Positions 35,230-42,753 of a stretch of 64,000 nt of DNA are shown piece by piece. This DNA comes from Pseudomonadales bacterium (GTDB lineage: Bacteria; Pseudomonadota; Gammaproteobacteria; Pseudomonadales; Azotimanducaceae), in the NCBI GenBank assembly GCA_024234635.1, contig JACKNX010000019.1, forward strand, positions 1 to 64,000, given 5' to 3'. The notes under the pieces were generated by a model. That model had not been told where the DNA came from and ran no database searches. It worked only from the letters and a program-made list of their open reading frames with translations. The position numbers were made by a program, and so were the translations under genes. The first letter of the stretch is position 1. Each line of letters opens with the position of its first letter.

Positions 35230-35958
35230 ATGAGCGGCAAGAACGAGCGGGGCGATGCGCCGCGCAATGGCGAGGTGGCGGAGCGAATATCGGACCGTGT
35301 TCGCGGCAGGTTGCTGGCCGCGGGACGGCAGTTCCACGCCAACGACAACATTCACGAGTTCCTCGAGCCCGGAGAGCTGGAAGCGCTTCAGGAAGAAGTG
35401 ACCGCCCGCATGCAGGACGTGCTGCAGGCGCTGGTGATCGACACCGAGCATGACCACAACACGCAGGAGACCGCACGTCGGGTTGCCAAGATGTACGTGC
35501 GCGAAGTCTTCGGCGGGCGCTTCGCGCCGCCGCCGCCGGTGACTGAATTTCCCAACGTATCGCTGCTCAACGAGCTGATGATCGTGGGGCCGGTTACGGT
35601 GCGCAGTGCCTGTTCACACCATTTCTGCCCGATCATGGGCCGGGTTTGGGTGGGCGTCATGCCCAATGAACAGTCCGCGCTCATCGGGTTGTCGAAGTAC
35701 ACCCGCCTCATCGACTGGGTCATGTCCAGACCGCAGATACAGGAAGAGGCCATTGCCCAGTTGGCGGATCTGTTGCAGGAAAAGATGCAGCCGGACGGGC
35801 TTGCCATCGTGATGGAAGCGGATCACTTCTGCATGCAGTGGCGTGGCGTGAAGGACATGAATTCCAAAATGACCAACAGCATCATGCGCGGTTCCTTTCT
35901 CAAGGATGCGCACCTGCGGCGGGAGTTCCTGTCGCTGATGCCCGGCACGAATCACTAG
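35230..35958 (+). CDS. folE: GTP cyclohydrolase I
   Basis: A 242-residue FolE, which converts GTP to dihydroneopterin triphosphate, the first step of folate/tetrahydropterin synthesis. Zinc ligands are seen in SACSHHFCPI (C128, H131) and FCMQWRG (C201). It carries the subgroup form HFCPIMGRVWVGVMPN instead of the usual HHMLPFxGxxHVAYIP, plus an extended N-terminus (about 50 residues) before the core. The start ATG 35230 fits the family. The TAG stop lies within the left arm of the 184-bp inverted-repeat element. The next gene is a blue-light receptor. Confidence 0.9.
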   Translation: MSGKNERGDAPRNGEVAERISDRVRGRLLAAGRQFHANDNIHEFLEPGELEALQEEVTARMQDVLQALVIDTEHDHNTQETARRVAKMYVREVFGGRFAPPPPVTEFPNVSLLNELMIVGPVTVRSACSHHFCPIMGRVWVGVMPNEQSALIGLSKYTRLIDWVMSRPQIQEEAIAQLADLLQEKMQPDGLAIVMEADHFCMQWRGVKDMNSKMTNSIMRGSFLKDAHLRREFLSLMPGTNH

Positions 35959-36138
35959 CCTGGACTATTCATGAATAAGCTGCTGCGGACGCCGATACCA
36001 GCGAAAACACGATGCGTGCTCCCTCCGCGTGCCGGGCGTGCGGCAGAGCACGCCTGTGCGCGCTACAGTCCGCGCCACCCTGCATTTTCACCACTCTCGG
36101 CGTCCTCGCTACGCCCCTTCACGAATAGTCCAGGCTAG
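35955..36138. repeat. 184-bp MITE-like inverted-repeat element between folE and BLUF gene
   Basis: CTAGCCTGGACTATTC at the left end and its complement GAATAGTCCAGGCTAG at the right end form an inverted repeat; the match extends to 19 of 20 bases or so (one mismatch). Outer CTAG is shared by both ends and may be a target duplication. The interior has no coding potential. The folE stop TAG lies inside the left end and the BLUF-gene Shine-Dalgarno AGGGAGG begins at the right end, so the element links both genes. Confidence 0.8.
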
Positions 36139-36148
36139 GGAGGCGTTC

Positions 36149-36592
36149 ATGCTCGTCCGGTTGCTGTATGCAAGTCGCGCGTTGGAGTCCATTGGCGCCG
36201 CGCTCACCGATGCCATTCTTGCCCAGTCCTACGCGCGTAACGCGGAACACGGCATTACCGGCATTCTCTGCGCCTACCAGAACGGGCAGGTGTTCATCCA
36301 GGCGCTGGAAGGCGAGCGGGATGAGGTCAACCAGCTCTATGCGAACATCGTGCGCGATTCCCGCCATGAGAAAGTCACGCTCCTGGATTACGCCGAAATC
36401 GACCAGCGCGTGTTTTCAGGTTGGCGTATGGGCCGGGTGGATCTCAATCGGGTCAACGTCGCCACCATCATGCGCTATTCCGCCTACCCGAACCTCGATC
36501 CCTTTTCACTGAACGGGCGAACGGCGCTGGCGCTGTTGATGGAACTCAGTACCACAACGACGGTGGTTGGGCGTCCGGAAGCGGCGCGATAA
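36149..36592 (+). CDS. BLUF-domain blue-light photoreceptor
   Basis: A 147-residue single-domain BLUF protein that binds FAD and senses blue light. Key residues are visible: Y7 in LLYASR, N31 in ARNAEHGITG, Q51 in VFIQALEG, and W92/M94 in SGWRMG. No output domain is fused, so it must act through a partner. AGGGAGG lies 6-12 nt before ATG 36149. It follows folE, separated by the inverted-repeat element, and precedes a DUF123 protein. Confidence 0.93.
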   Translation: MLVRLLYASRALESIGAALTDAILAQSYARNAEHGITGILCAYQNGQVFIQALEGERDEVNQLYANIVRDSRHEKVTLLDYAEIDQRVFSGWRMGRVDLNRVNVATIMRYSAYPNLDPFSLNGRTALALLMELSTTTTVVGRPEAAR

Positions 36593-36604
36593 CCGAAGCC
36601 AGGC

Positions 36605-37072
36605 ATGGGCTTGCCCATTCCGGTCGCGGCAATTGCCCGGTGTCTTCAGTGTCCCCTGGTGGTTGACGCGCAGGCCGTCGCCAGTCTGCCGGTCTCGAAA
36701 GGCGCGTACGCGCTGGTGCTGCGCATTCCTGGGCGGGTTGAGGTGACCGTGCGTACCAACGCGCATGCGCTTCCCGCCGGCTGGTACGTCTATGTGGGTA
36801 GCGCCCGGGGTCCGGGCGGTCTCAGGGCACGCCTTGCCCGCCATTTCCGCGCTGACAGGAAGCCGCACTGGCATGTGGATGCGCTCACCGCGGTCGCGAA
36901 TCGTCTGTATGCCCTTGCGCTGGTGGCGGGTTCGGAGTGCGAGGTCGTGCGCCGTCTGGCCGAACTGCCGGCGACCAGTTTTCCGATCGCGGGCTTTGGC
37001 AGCAGTGATTGCGCCGATTGCCGGGCGCATCTGTTGCGTTGGCACGCTCGCCCGGATGCTCACCGGGCCTGA
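36605..37072 (+). CDS. DUF123 (GIY-YIG-like) protein
   Basis: A 155-residue protein of the DUF123/Uri-like family, related to GIY-YIG nucleases. It shows VSKGAYALVLRIPG, LPAGWYVYVGSARGPGGLRARLARH and WHVDALTAVANRLYALALV, and ends in the cysteine motif SDCADCRAHLL. Similar archaeal and bacterial proteins are candidate endonucleases. It is 12 bp downstream of the BLUF gene, so it probably shares its transcript. The short N-terminal part with C-x-x-C (RCLQCP) is unusual. Confidence 0.8.
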   Translation: MGLPIPVAAIARCLQCPLVVDAQAVASLPVSKGAYALVLRIPGRVEVTVRTNAHALPAGWYVYVGSARGPGGLRARLARHFRADRKPHWHVDALTAVANRLYALALVAGSECEVVRRLAELPATSFPIAGFGSSDCADCRAHLLRWHARPDAHRA

Positions 37073-37075
37073 CGT

Positions 37076-37657
37076 TCAGCGGCTGTCGCGTTGGTAGACG
37101 GTCTCCACGGCCTTCGCTTCCTGGCCGTCCGGCGCGATGTTGTAGGCCGTGATGATGAGGTGGTCGTCGTCCCGCAGATCCCATTCCGTCCGCCAGCCCC
37201 AGGGAGGAGAGTCCGTCGCCACAGCGTAGTGGCCGGTGACATTGAAGCCGTTGGTCGTTGCCGGTCCGGTGGAGAACTGGATGGCGTAGTTCATGTGGAA
37301 GTCGTCGATCCAGGCGACTTCGTATTGCCCGGTCACGCCATTGCGCGCTATCAGCTCCTCGCCACGGCGTGGTTTGCCCTCGATGCTGCCTTCCTGTGTG
37401 TGCCGGATGAAGGGGCCGCCGGGGACCGCGACGATGCTGCCCCGGGCGGGCGATTCGTCTGCCAGCACGCCTGGCTGGAACCAGGTGCGGGTGTTGCCGG
37501 ACCACTGGCCCGTGAGTCGTTGGAGCAATTCCGGTGTCGGTGCCATGGCTTCCTCCGCAGTTGCCGGATAGAGGTGGAGCAATACGATGAGACCCAGCGC
37601 CGTCATCCAGCGGCCGGGATATCGGTGGCGTGGCGTGGTCCGTTGCGCGCGTGTCAT
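37076..37657 (-). CDS. Secreted DUF1579-like protein
   Basis: A 193-residue protein with a signal (GRWMTALGLIVLLHLYPATAEE, about residues 15-36). The rest is a lipocalin-like barrel: LLQRLTGQWSGNTRTWF, PFIRHTQEG, YEVAWIDDFHMNYAIQF. This resembles DUF1579. Function unknown. It is convergent with the DUF123 gene and 17 bp downstream of a cupin gene on the same strand. Confidence 0.7.
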   Translation of the reverse strand: MTRAQRTTPRHRYPGRWMTALGLIVLLHLYPATAEEAMAPTPELLQRLTGQWSGNTRTWFQPGVLADESPARGSIVAVPGGPFIRHTQEGSIEGKPRRGEELIARNGVTGQYEVAWIDDFHMNYAIQFSTGPATTNGFNVTGHYAVATDSPPWGWRTEWDLRDDDHLIITAYNIAPDGQEAKAVETVYQRDSR

Positions 37658-37674
37658 CTCAGGTCCTCATTCGC

Positions 37675-38118
37675 TCAGCCGTGTACGGTCACGCCGTGGT
37701 CATGCAATACCTGGACGGCTTTTTCCAGATCGGGTGGCCCCGGTGGCACTTCCCGATCCACCGCGGTGAACATGGCGATGGCGTTGCTGCGTCGGCCGGT
37801 GTACTCGAGCATTTCACCGCCATCCGCGCCGAATTTGAAGGCGTGGATGGTGCCGGCCGGAACGAAGACCAACGATCCCGTGCCGCACACCGAGGTCTCA
37901 CCGGCACAGGTGAAGATCACCTCGCCACGGGTTATGTAGAAGGACTCGTCCCAACCGTGGCTATGGGGTGGAGGGCCGGCATCCGCGGGTCCGGACTGCC
38001 GTGTGATCTGCACATCGCCGGTTTCGTCGGGGGACGCGAGCACGTCCACGGTAACGCCCAGAACATGGAGCCGTTTGCCAGCATCCGCTGGCGTTCTAAT
38101 CAGGGGTTGTGCTGCCAT
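37675..38118 (-). CDS. Cupin-domain protein
   Basis: A 147-residue single cupin barrel. Metal-binding motif 1 reads PHSHGWDESFYITRGE (two His and one Glu) and motif 2 reads VFVPAGTIHAF. Likely a metal-dependent dioxygenase, isomerase or binding protein. It lies in a run of small-molecule enzymes on the minus strand. Confidence 0.87.
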   Translation of the reverse strand: MAAQPLIRTPADAGKRLHVLGVTVDVLASPDETGDVQITRQSGPADAGPPPHSHGWDESFYITRGEVIFTCAGETSVCGTGSLVFVPAGTIHAFKFGADGGEMLEYTGRRSNAIAMFTAVDREVPPGPPDLEKAVQVLHDHGVTVHG

Positions 38119-38154
38119 AGGACCTTCCTCTCATGCATGAGGTTGTGTTGTCTC

Positions 38155-38589
38155 TCACTGTTGCCGGTGAAGAGCGGTTTCCGCGGCCGGGCCCCGGAGT
38201 TCGACGACATTGCCCTCCGGGTCCGCCACATAGATGGACGGACCATCACCTTCGGCGCCATAACGAATTGCCGTCCGGCCGGCGTTCACGCCATGGGCCG
38301 TGAAGTGCGCGTGGAGCGCGGCTTCGTCGAAGTTCGCCAGGCGCAGACAGAAGTGGTCGAGATTGCGGCCTTCCCTGCCGGGCGGTGCGCCGCCCGACTG
38401 GCCGAGTTCACCGGTCATCGGTACGAGGTCGATGAGCGATTGCCCGGCCCGGAGCTGGATGAGCCCGACGCTCTCGACGCGTCGCTCCTCGTGGCAGCCC
38501 AGCACCGTGCAGTAGAAATGCAGCATGGCTGCCTCATCCACAACCCGCAGCACGATGTGGTCGAGCCCCTGTACCTGAATGGCCGTCAC
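38155..38589 (-). CDS. VOC family (glyoxalase-like) protein
   Basis: A 144-residue VOC protein beginning at GTG 38589 (VTAIQVQGLDHIVLRV), 13 nt after the stop of the LLM oxidoreductase gene. Metal residues are seen in GLDHIVLRVVD (His), LDHFCLRLANFD (His) and VADPEGNVVELRG (Glu). Substrate unknown; gene order suggests a shared pathway with the oxidoreductase. Confidence 0.82.
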   Translation of the reverse strand: MTAIQVQGLDHIVLRVVDEAAMLHFYCTVLGCHEERRVESVGLIQLRAGQSLIDLVPMTGELGQSGGAPPGREGRNLDHFCLRLANFDEAALHAHFTAHGVNAGRTAIRYGAEGDGPSIYVADPEGNVVELRGPAAETALHRQQ

Positions 38590-38602
38590 CGGATTGGATC
38601 GA

Positions 38603-39484
38603 TCAATGTGCGGCGGCCCGTGCCAGCGGCACGACCTGTTCCCCGAAGGCACGCAGCCGGTCGAGACCACCCGGACCGGCAAAGAAGAACGCCGGTACCA
38701 TGAGGCGTTGCACGCCGAGTGCCGCCAGCTGTTCCACGCCGGCCGCGGGATCGGCCATGTGGTTGCCGAACATGGCGTTGATGGCTATGGATGCCGGATC
38801 CCGGCCGGCGGCATCGCAGGCACGATGCAGGCGATCCAGAAGCGTGCGAAGTCTTGTTGCGTCGCCTTCGCCGGGGAAGTAGCCGTCCGCGATGCGCACC
38901 GCGCGATTCAGGGCGACATCCGAGTCGCCGCCCACGATCACCGGGATGTTGCCGTTCACGGGTCTGGGACTGCAGGTGACCGGTGGAAAATCCACGAATT
39001 CGCCGTGGTACTCGGCGTGCGGTCCTGCCCACAGCGCCCGCATGGCGGCAATGTATTCATCATTGCGCGCGCCCCGGCGGTCCCAGGGGATGCCCATTGC
39101 GTCGAATTCTTCCTTCATCCAGCCGACGCCAAGCCCCAGCTCCACCCGGCCGCCGGACAGCACGTCCAGCGTTGCCAGCTCTTTCGCCAGCAGCAGGGGA
39201 TTGCGTTGCGGCACGATGAGGATGCAGGTACCGAGCCGCAACGTTGGCGCGGCGGCCGCGGCAAAGGCGAGCCAGATGAGGGGATCGGGTATCGGCGTGT
39301 CGCCGGTTACCGGCACTTTGCCGTCCGGGGTGTAGGGATAGCGCGAGTCGATGGCGTCCGGCATCACCACGTGTTCGCCGCCCCATACTGATTCGAAACC
39401 GACGGCTTCGGCGGCGCGGCACAATTCCAGGGCTGTTGGTCCGTCAAGGCTGATACTGCTGGCGAAGGCGAGTCCTACGTGCAT
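38603..39484 (-). CDS. LLM-class (luciferase-like) oxidoreductase, probably F420-type
   Basis: A 293-residue TIM-barrel oxidoreductase. It begins MHVGLAFASS and has EAVGFESVWGGEHVVMPD, LRLGTCILIVPQRNPLLLAKELATL and RVELGLGVGWMKEEFDAMG, forms found in the F420-dependent LLM subfamily (TIGR03619-like). It could use F420 or FMN. The N-terminal PYTPDGKVP loop is family-typical. It is upstream of the VOC gene and close to a second putative deazaflavin-dependent enzyme at 40038. Confidence 0.82.
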   Translation of the reverse strand: MHVGLAFASSISLDGPTALELCRAAEAVGFESVWGGEHVVMPDAIDSRYPYTPDGKVPVTGDTPIPDPLIWLAFAAAAAPTLRLGTCILIVPQRNPLLLAKELATLDVLSGGRVELGLGVGWMKEEFDAMGIPWDRRGARNDEYIAAMRALWAGPHAEYHGEFVDFPPVTCSPRPVNGNIPVIVGGDSDVALNRAVRIADGYFPGEGDATRLRTLLDRLHRACDAAGRDPASIAINAMFGNHMADPAAGVEQLAALGVQRLMVPAFFFAGPGGLDRLRAFGEQVVPLARAAAH

Positions 39485-39558
39485 TTGCTGTTTCTCCGGA
39501 TGTGCTCTTTGTGCGCAGATTACCGGAAATGGGCCAGGGGCGGGCGGTGTTCGGGCGC

Positions 39559-40041
39559 TCAGTCCCCGCGCGCGGGCTCCAGCGGACTGCCTTTGTCGAA
39601 GACGATCTTCCAGTCGCCCGCGGCATCGCGGCGCCAGATGGAGTTGAAGCGCGCCACCGGCTTCCCGTCCGGATTCATCACGGGTCCCGTGCTCAGTGCC
39701 AGCGTGCCGGATGCAAGCACCTCCACCTGATCCGGCTGCCAGGAGAAGGGTGCCGCGGGTCCATCGAACAATGGTGCCCAGCCCCCGACCACAGCCGTCC
39801 TGCCGCGAAGCGTCTCACTGCCGGAGAAGAATACCGCTTCGTCATCAATGTAGGTGGCAAACGCGTCGATGTCCCGGGCAGCCATGGTTGCCGCGAAAGC
39901 GCGCTCCGCTGCCATCACCTGCTGCTCGGGTGAGGCCCCGATTTCGCCGCCCCCTGTGCCGGCACAGGCGGACAACAGCGAAGCGATGGCAGTCACCGCC
40001 GCGATACGCGCGCGCCACCGGGTGATGCGTGAGCCGTTCAT
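39559..40041 (-). CDS. SnoaL/DUF4440-like lipoprotein
   Basis: A 160-residue protein with lipobox LSAC (about residue 25) and an NTF2-like fold: VMAAERAFAATMAARDIDAFATYI, AVFFSGSETLRGRTAVVGGW and NSIWRRDAAGDWKIVFDKG. The ATG 40041 overlaps the stop of the upstream deazaflavin-type gene (ATGA). Its own role is unknown; it may bind a small hydrophobic ligand. Confidence 0.8.
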   Translation of the reverse strand: MNGSRITRWRARIAAVTAIASLLSACAGTGGGEIGASPEQQVMAAERAFAATMAARDIDAFATYIDDEAVFFSGSETLRGRTAVVGGWAPLFDGPAAPFSWQPDQVEVLASGTLALSTGPVMNPDGKPVARFNSIWRRDAAGDWKIVFDKGSPLEPARGD

Positions 40042-40454
40042 TTCACCACCGCCTTGTCGACGTCCAGCTGCAGCGCCACAATCGGCGCGTTGTTCACAAG
40101 CTCGTCCACGCTGTAACCCTGGTCCCTGTACCAGCGGGTGGAAGGCGCCGACATGAATCGGCGTCGTGTGGCGCTGTCGGTCACCGGCTTTGCCCGTGCC
40201 GGTATGTCCGCCTGCACGGACTCTTTCAGATGGAACACGAATTCCGGGTGCGCCACGAGATTCGCCAGCCAGCCACGCGGGTGCCGGTGGCCGGGTCCTT
40301 TCGGGCCGCCGGGCGTGCCGCAGATGAACAGTTCACCGTTCAGGTTGTGGAACCAGATCTCGATGGTGCGTGGTTCACCGCTCTTCGCGCCGGTGGTGGT
40401 GATGTCGATAGTGCGGTCCGTGCGCAGTGCCGCGCTGATGGCGTCTTCTGACAT
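40038..40454 (-). CDS. Deazaflavin-dependent nitroreductase family (DUF385) protein
   Basis: A 138-residue protein of the split-barrel DUF385 family. It shows RTIDITTTGAKSGEPRTIEIWF (core beta strands), ELFICGTPGGPKG and HPRGWLANLVAHPEFVFHLK, which match F420/deazaflavin-dependent nitroreductases such as mycobacterial Ddn. It starts at ATG 40454; the longer frame upstream lacks support. With the LLM oxidoreductase at 38603 it suggests use of F420, though no F420 biosynthesis gene is in this window. Confidence 0.78.
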   Translation of the reverse strand: MSEDAISAALRTDRTIDITTTGAKSGEPRTIEIWFHNLNGELFICGTPGGPKGPGHRHPRGWLANLVAHPEFVFHLKESVQADIPARAKPVTDSATRRRFMSAPSTRWYRDQGYSVDELVNNAPIVALQLDVDKAVVK

Positions 40455-40507
40455 GCGGTCTCCCGTTGGCGGGCGTCGTTCGCCCGGAGCGCCCGAAGGT
40501 GGCGCGC

Positions 40508-40999
40508 TCAATGCGGCAGCGGATACGTTGACACGAAATTGTCGCGATTGGGCATGCGGATGCCAGCCAGTCGCTGCGCATCGAGCACCGCATGCGCGTC
40601 CAGCAATCCATTCAGATGCAACAGATAGGCGACAACGGAATAGGTTTCCTGGTCCGACAGGATACCCGGGCTGGGGTAAGGCATGGCGCGCCGCACGTAG
40701 TCGAACAGCGTGGTGGCATAGGGCCAGTAGCTGCCGATGGCGGGGGCGGCCGGCAATTTGCCACCAGCCAGGCGATCGTTGCCGCCGTTCTGCCCGTTCA
40801 CACCGTGGCAGGCCAGGCAGTGCGTCTGGTACAGGGCTTCACCGTCTACTACATTGCCCTGCCCTGGCGGCAGGCCGGCGCCATCGGGGAACACGGTGAT
40901 GTCATCGATGGAAGCGGCGTCGACGGGAACTCCGAGTCCCTGCGCGTGCGCGGCGGCAAACGCGACAGTCAGCAGAACCAGCAGGATGACGTTACGCAT
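40508..40999 (-). CDS. c-type cytochrome, partner of molybdoenzyme
   Basis: A 163-residue monohaem cytochrome. Signal peptide (MRNVILLVLLTVAFAAAHA) then CLACH (61-65) for haem and a later axial methionine candidate in RRAMPYPSPGIL. The start ATG 40999 overlaps the stop of the upstream molybdoenzyme gene by 8 nt, so the pair is coupled. It likely takes electrons from that enzyme, as SoxD or SorB do for SoxC or SorA. Confidence 0.88.
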   Translation of the reverse strand: MRNVILLVLLTVAFAAAHAQGLGVPVDAASIDDITVFPDGAGLPPGQGNVVDGEALYQTHCLACHGVNGQNGGNDRLAGGKLPAAPAIGSYWPYATTLFDYVRRAMPYPSPGILSDQETYSVVAYLLHLNGLLDAHAVLDAQRLAGIRMPNRDNFVSTYPLPH

Positions 41000-42239
41000 A
41001 CACATTGGCCAGTTCGCCATCCGCGTTCACGTGCCAGGCCTGGATGGCGTTGTAGTGGTAGGAATGCCGCGCGCCCTGAATGGCCAGCAGCGCATCACGG
41101 GTGGGTTGCGCGCCCTGTGCGTCCGAGGCGCGACTGAGCAGCGTGCACGGCGCGCCGTCCCATTGCCAGCCGAGCCGGAAACGCGTGAGCGCCTTGTCCT
41201 GCACGGGCGCCTCCAGAGCGGCCTCAGCCCAGCTTCTGCCGCCATCCGCCGATACATCCACACGACGTATGGCGCCGCTGCCGGACCACGCGAGACCGCT
41301 GATCTCGTAGAGGCCGGGCCCGCCCAGGGTCAGGCCCGGCGAGGGACTCGTGATCACGGACTTCACGCCCATGGGAAAGGTGAACATGCGAGCCCGGCCG
41401 TCGGGCAACGGATCCGTGTACTTTGACGTCTCCTCGCGTGACATTGCCGGCTGGCGACTGACCTGCAGACGCGTGAGCCACTTGACGCTGGTATTGCCTT
41501 CCCACCCGGGCAGGAACAGGCGCACTGGATAGCCGTTCTCCGGACGCAGGCGTTCGCCGTTCTGGTAGAGCGCGATGATCGCGTCGTCCAGCATTTTGTC
41601 GAGCGGGATACTGCGGCTCATGCGAGCGGCATCCGCGCCTTCGGCGACAACCCAGGCCGCATCCTTCGCCACGCCGGCTTCCTCGAGCAGGATCGATACG
41701 GGCACGCCTGTCCATTCGCTGCCGGACAGCAGCCCATACAACATGGCGCAGGTATGCGGCATGGGTGCGTCGTTGTACTGGGGGCGGGTGTTGCCGGAAC
41801 ACTCCAGAAACCGTTGTCTTGTTACCCGGGGATAGCGCAACAGGTCATCCATGCTGAAGCGCAGGGGACGTTGCACGTCACCGTGGATTGTGAGCGTGTG
41901 CCGCTCCGGGTCGATGGCGGGAACGCCGCTGTGGTGCCGCTCGAAGTGCAGGCCGCTGGGGGTGATGGTGCCTTCGAGGTGTTGCAGCGGCGTCAGGCTG
42001 GCGCCGCTGCCGGTGGTACCGGGTTGTGCGCCGGCCAGCAGTCGCTGCACATGTCCCTCGGCACCGGCGGTGCTGCCATAGGTGCTCATCGGTGCGCCCG
42101 GCATGCGCATCCACTCCGGGCGATCGCTGGCGCGTGCGCGTGCGAAGACCATGCCGCCCGTCACCGCCAGCCCTCCCCGCAGAAAGTGGCGACGGTGCAG
42201 CAGGCCGTTGCCGGCGGCGTGGCGCAGTGTGTCTGTCAT
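40992..42239 (-). CDS. Sulfite dehydrogenase-type molybdopterin enzyme (SoxC/SorA-like)
   Basis: A 415-residue periplasmic molybdoenzyme of the sulfite-oxidase family. A Tat-type signal lies at the N-terminus (HRRHFLRGGLAVTGG). The molybdenum-binding cysteine is C147 in RFLECSGNT, and WEGNTSVKWLTRL and the C-terminal dimerisation domain (WSGSGAIRRVDVSADGGRSW) follow. It oxidises sulfite, or a sulfur intermediate, passing electrons to the coupled cytochrome c. No other sox genes are nearby, favouring a SorA-type sulfite dehydrogenase. Confidence 0.88.
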   Translation of the reverse strand: MTDTLRHAAGNGLLHRRHFLRGGLAVTGGMVFARARASDRPEWMRMPGAPMSTYGSTAGAEGHVQRLLAGAQPGTTGSGASLTPLQHLEGTITPSGLHFERHHSGVPAIDPERHTLTIHGDVQRPLRFSMDDLLRYPRVTRQRFLECSGNTRPQYNDAPMPHTCAMLYGLLSGSEWTGVPVSILLEEAGVAKDAAWVVAEGADAARMSRSIPLDKMLDDAIIALYQNGERLRPENGYPVRLFLPGWEGNTSVKWLTRLQVSRQPAMSREETSKYTDPLPDGRARMFTFPMGVKSVITSPSPGLTLGGPGLYEISGLAWSGSGAIRRVDVSADGGRSWAEAALEAPVQDKALTRFRLGWQWDGAPCTLLSRASDAQGAQPTRDALLAIQGARHSYHYNAIQAWHVNADGELANVYA

Positions 42240-42312
42240 GGCCTCGGTCTGCCTTTGTTCATGAAGCCCGATTGTCCATCGTCTGCCGGCTCGTCGCACG
42301 CCTCGCTGGCGC

Positions 42313-42753
42313 TCAGCGGCGGATTGGCCCGATCGGATCGAATGGGTAGTGCACCGTGTCTTCGCCCCGGCGCCGGGAACCGACCTCCAGAAACGTGACT
42401 GGCTCCGTACCCGCATTCATCAGGTGGTGTGCGTTGGCGACTCCGGCGGGAAACGCGCAGAACGCACCCGCGCCGAGAAGCCGCGCGCCATTGGCATCCA
42501 CCAGTGTCAGTTCGCCGGCGAGTACCAGCACAAATTCGTCCTCCGCGGTATGCCAGTGGCGCAGCGATGACCATGCACCGGGTTCGAGCGTCGTGTAGTT
42601 GACGCCGAACTGGGTGAGATGCAGATGTTTGCCGAGTGCCTGACGTGTGCGGCCGGCGAAGCGTTCAGCTTCGAGCCAGTCAGCCGGTGCTCCGCGCAAC
42701 GCGGGTACATCGTCAACGTGCGCCACATTTGCGGTGAGTATCTCTTCCGTCAT
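42313..42753 (-). CDS. Cupin-domain protein
   Basis: A 146-residue cupin with motif 1 LRHWHTAEDEFVLVLAGE and motif 2 AFPAGVANAHHLMN. Start ATG 42753 overlaps the stop of the upstream nitronate monooxygenase gene (ATGA). Probably a small metal-binding enzyme or sensor acting in the same step or pathway. Confidence 0.86.
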   Translation of the reverse strand: MTEEILTANVAHVDDVPALRGAPADWLEAERFAGRTRQALGKHLHLTQFGVNYTTLEPGAWSSLRHWHTAEDEFVLVLAGELTLVDANGARLLGAGAFCAFPAGVANAHHLMNAGTEPVTFLEVGSRRRGEDTVHYPFDPIGPIRR

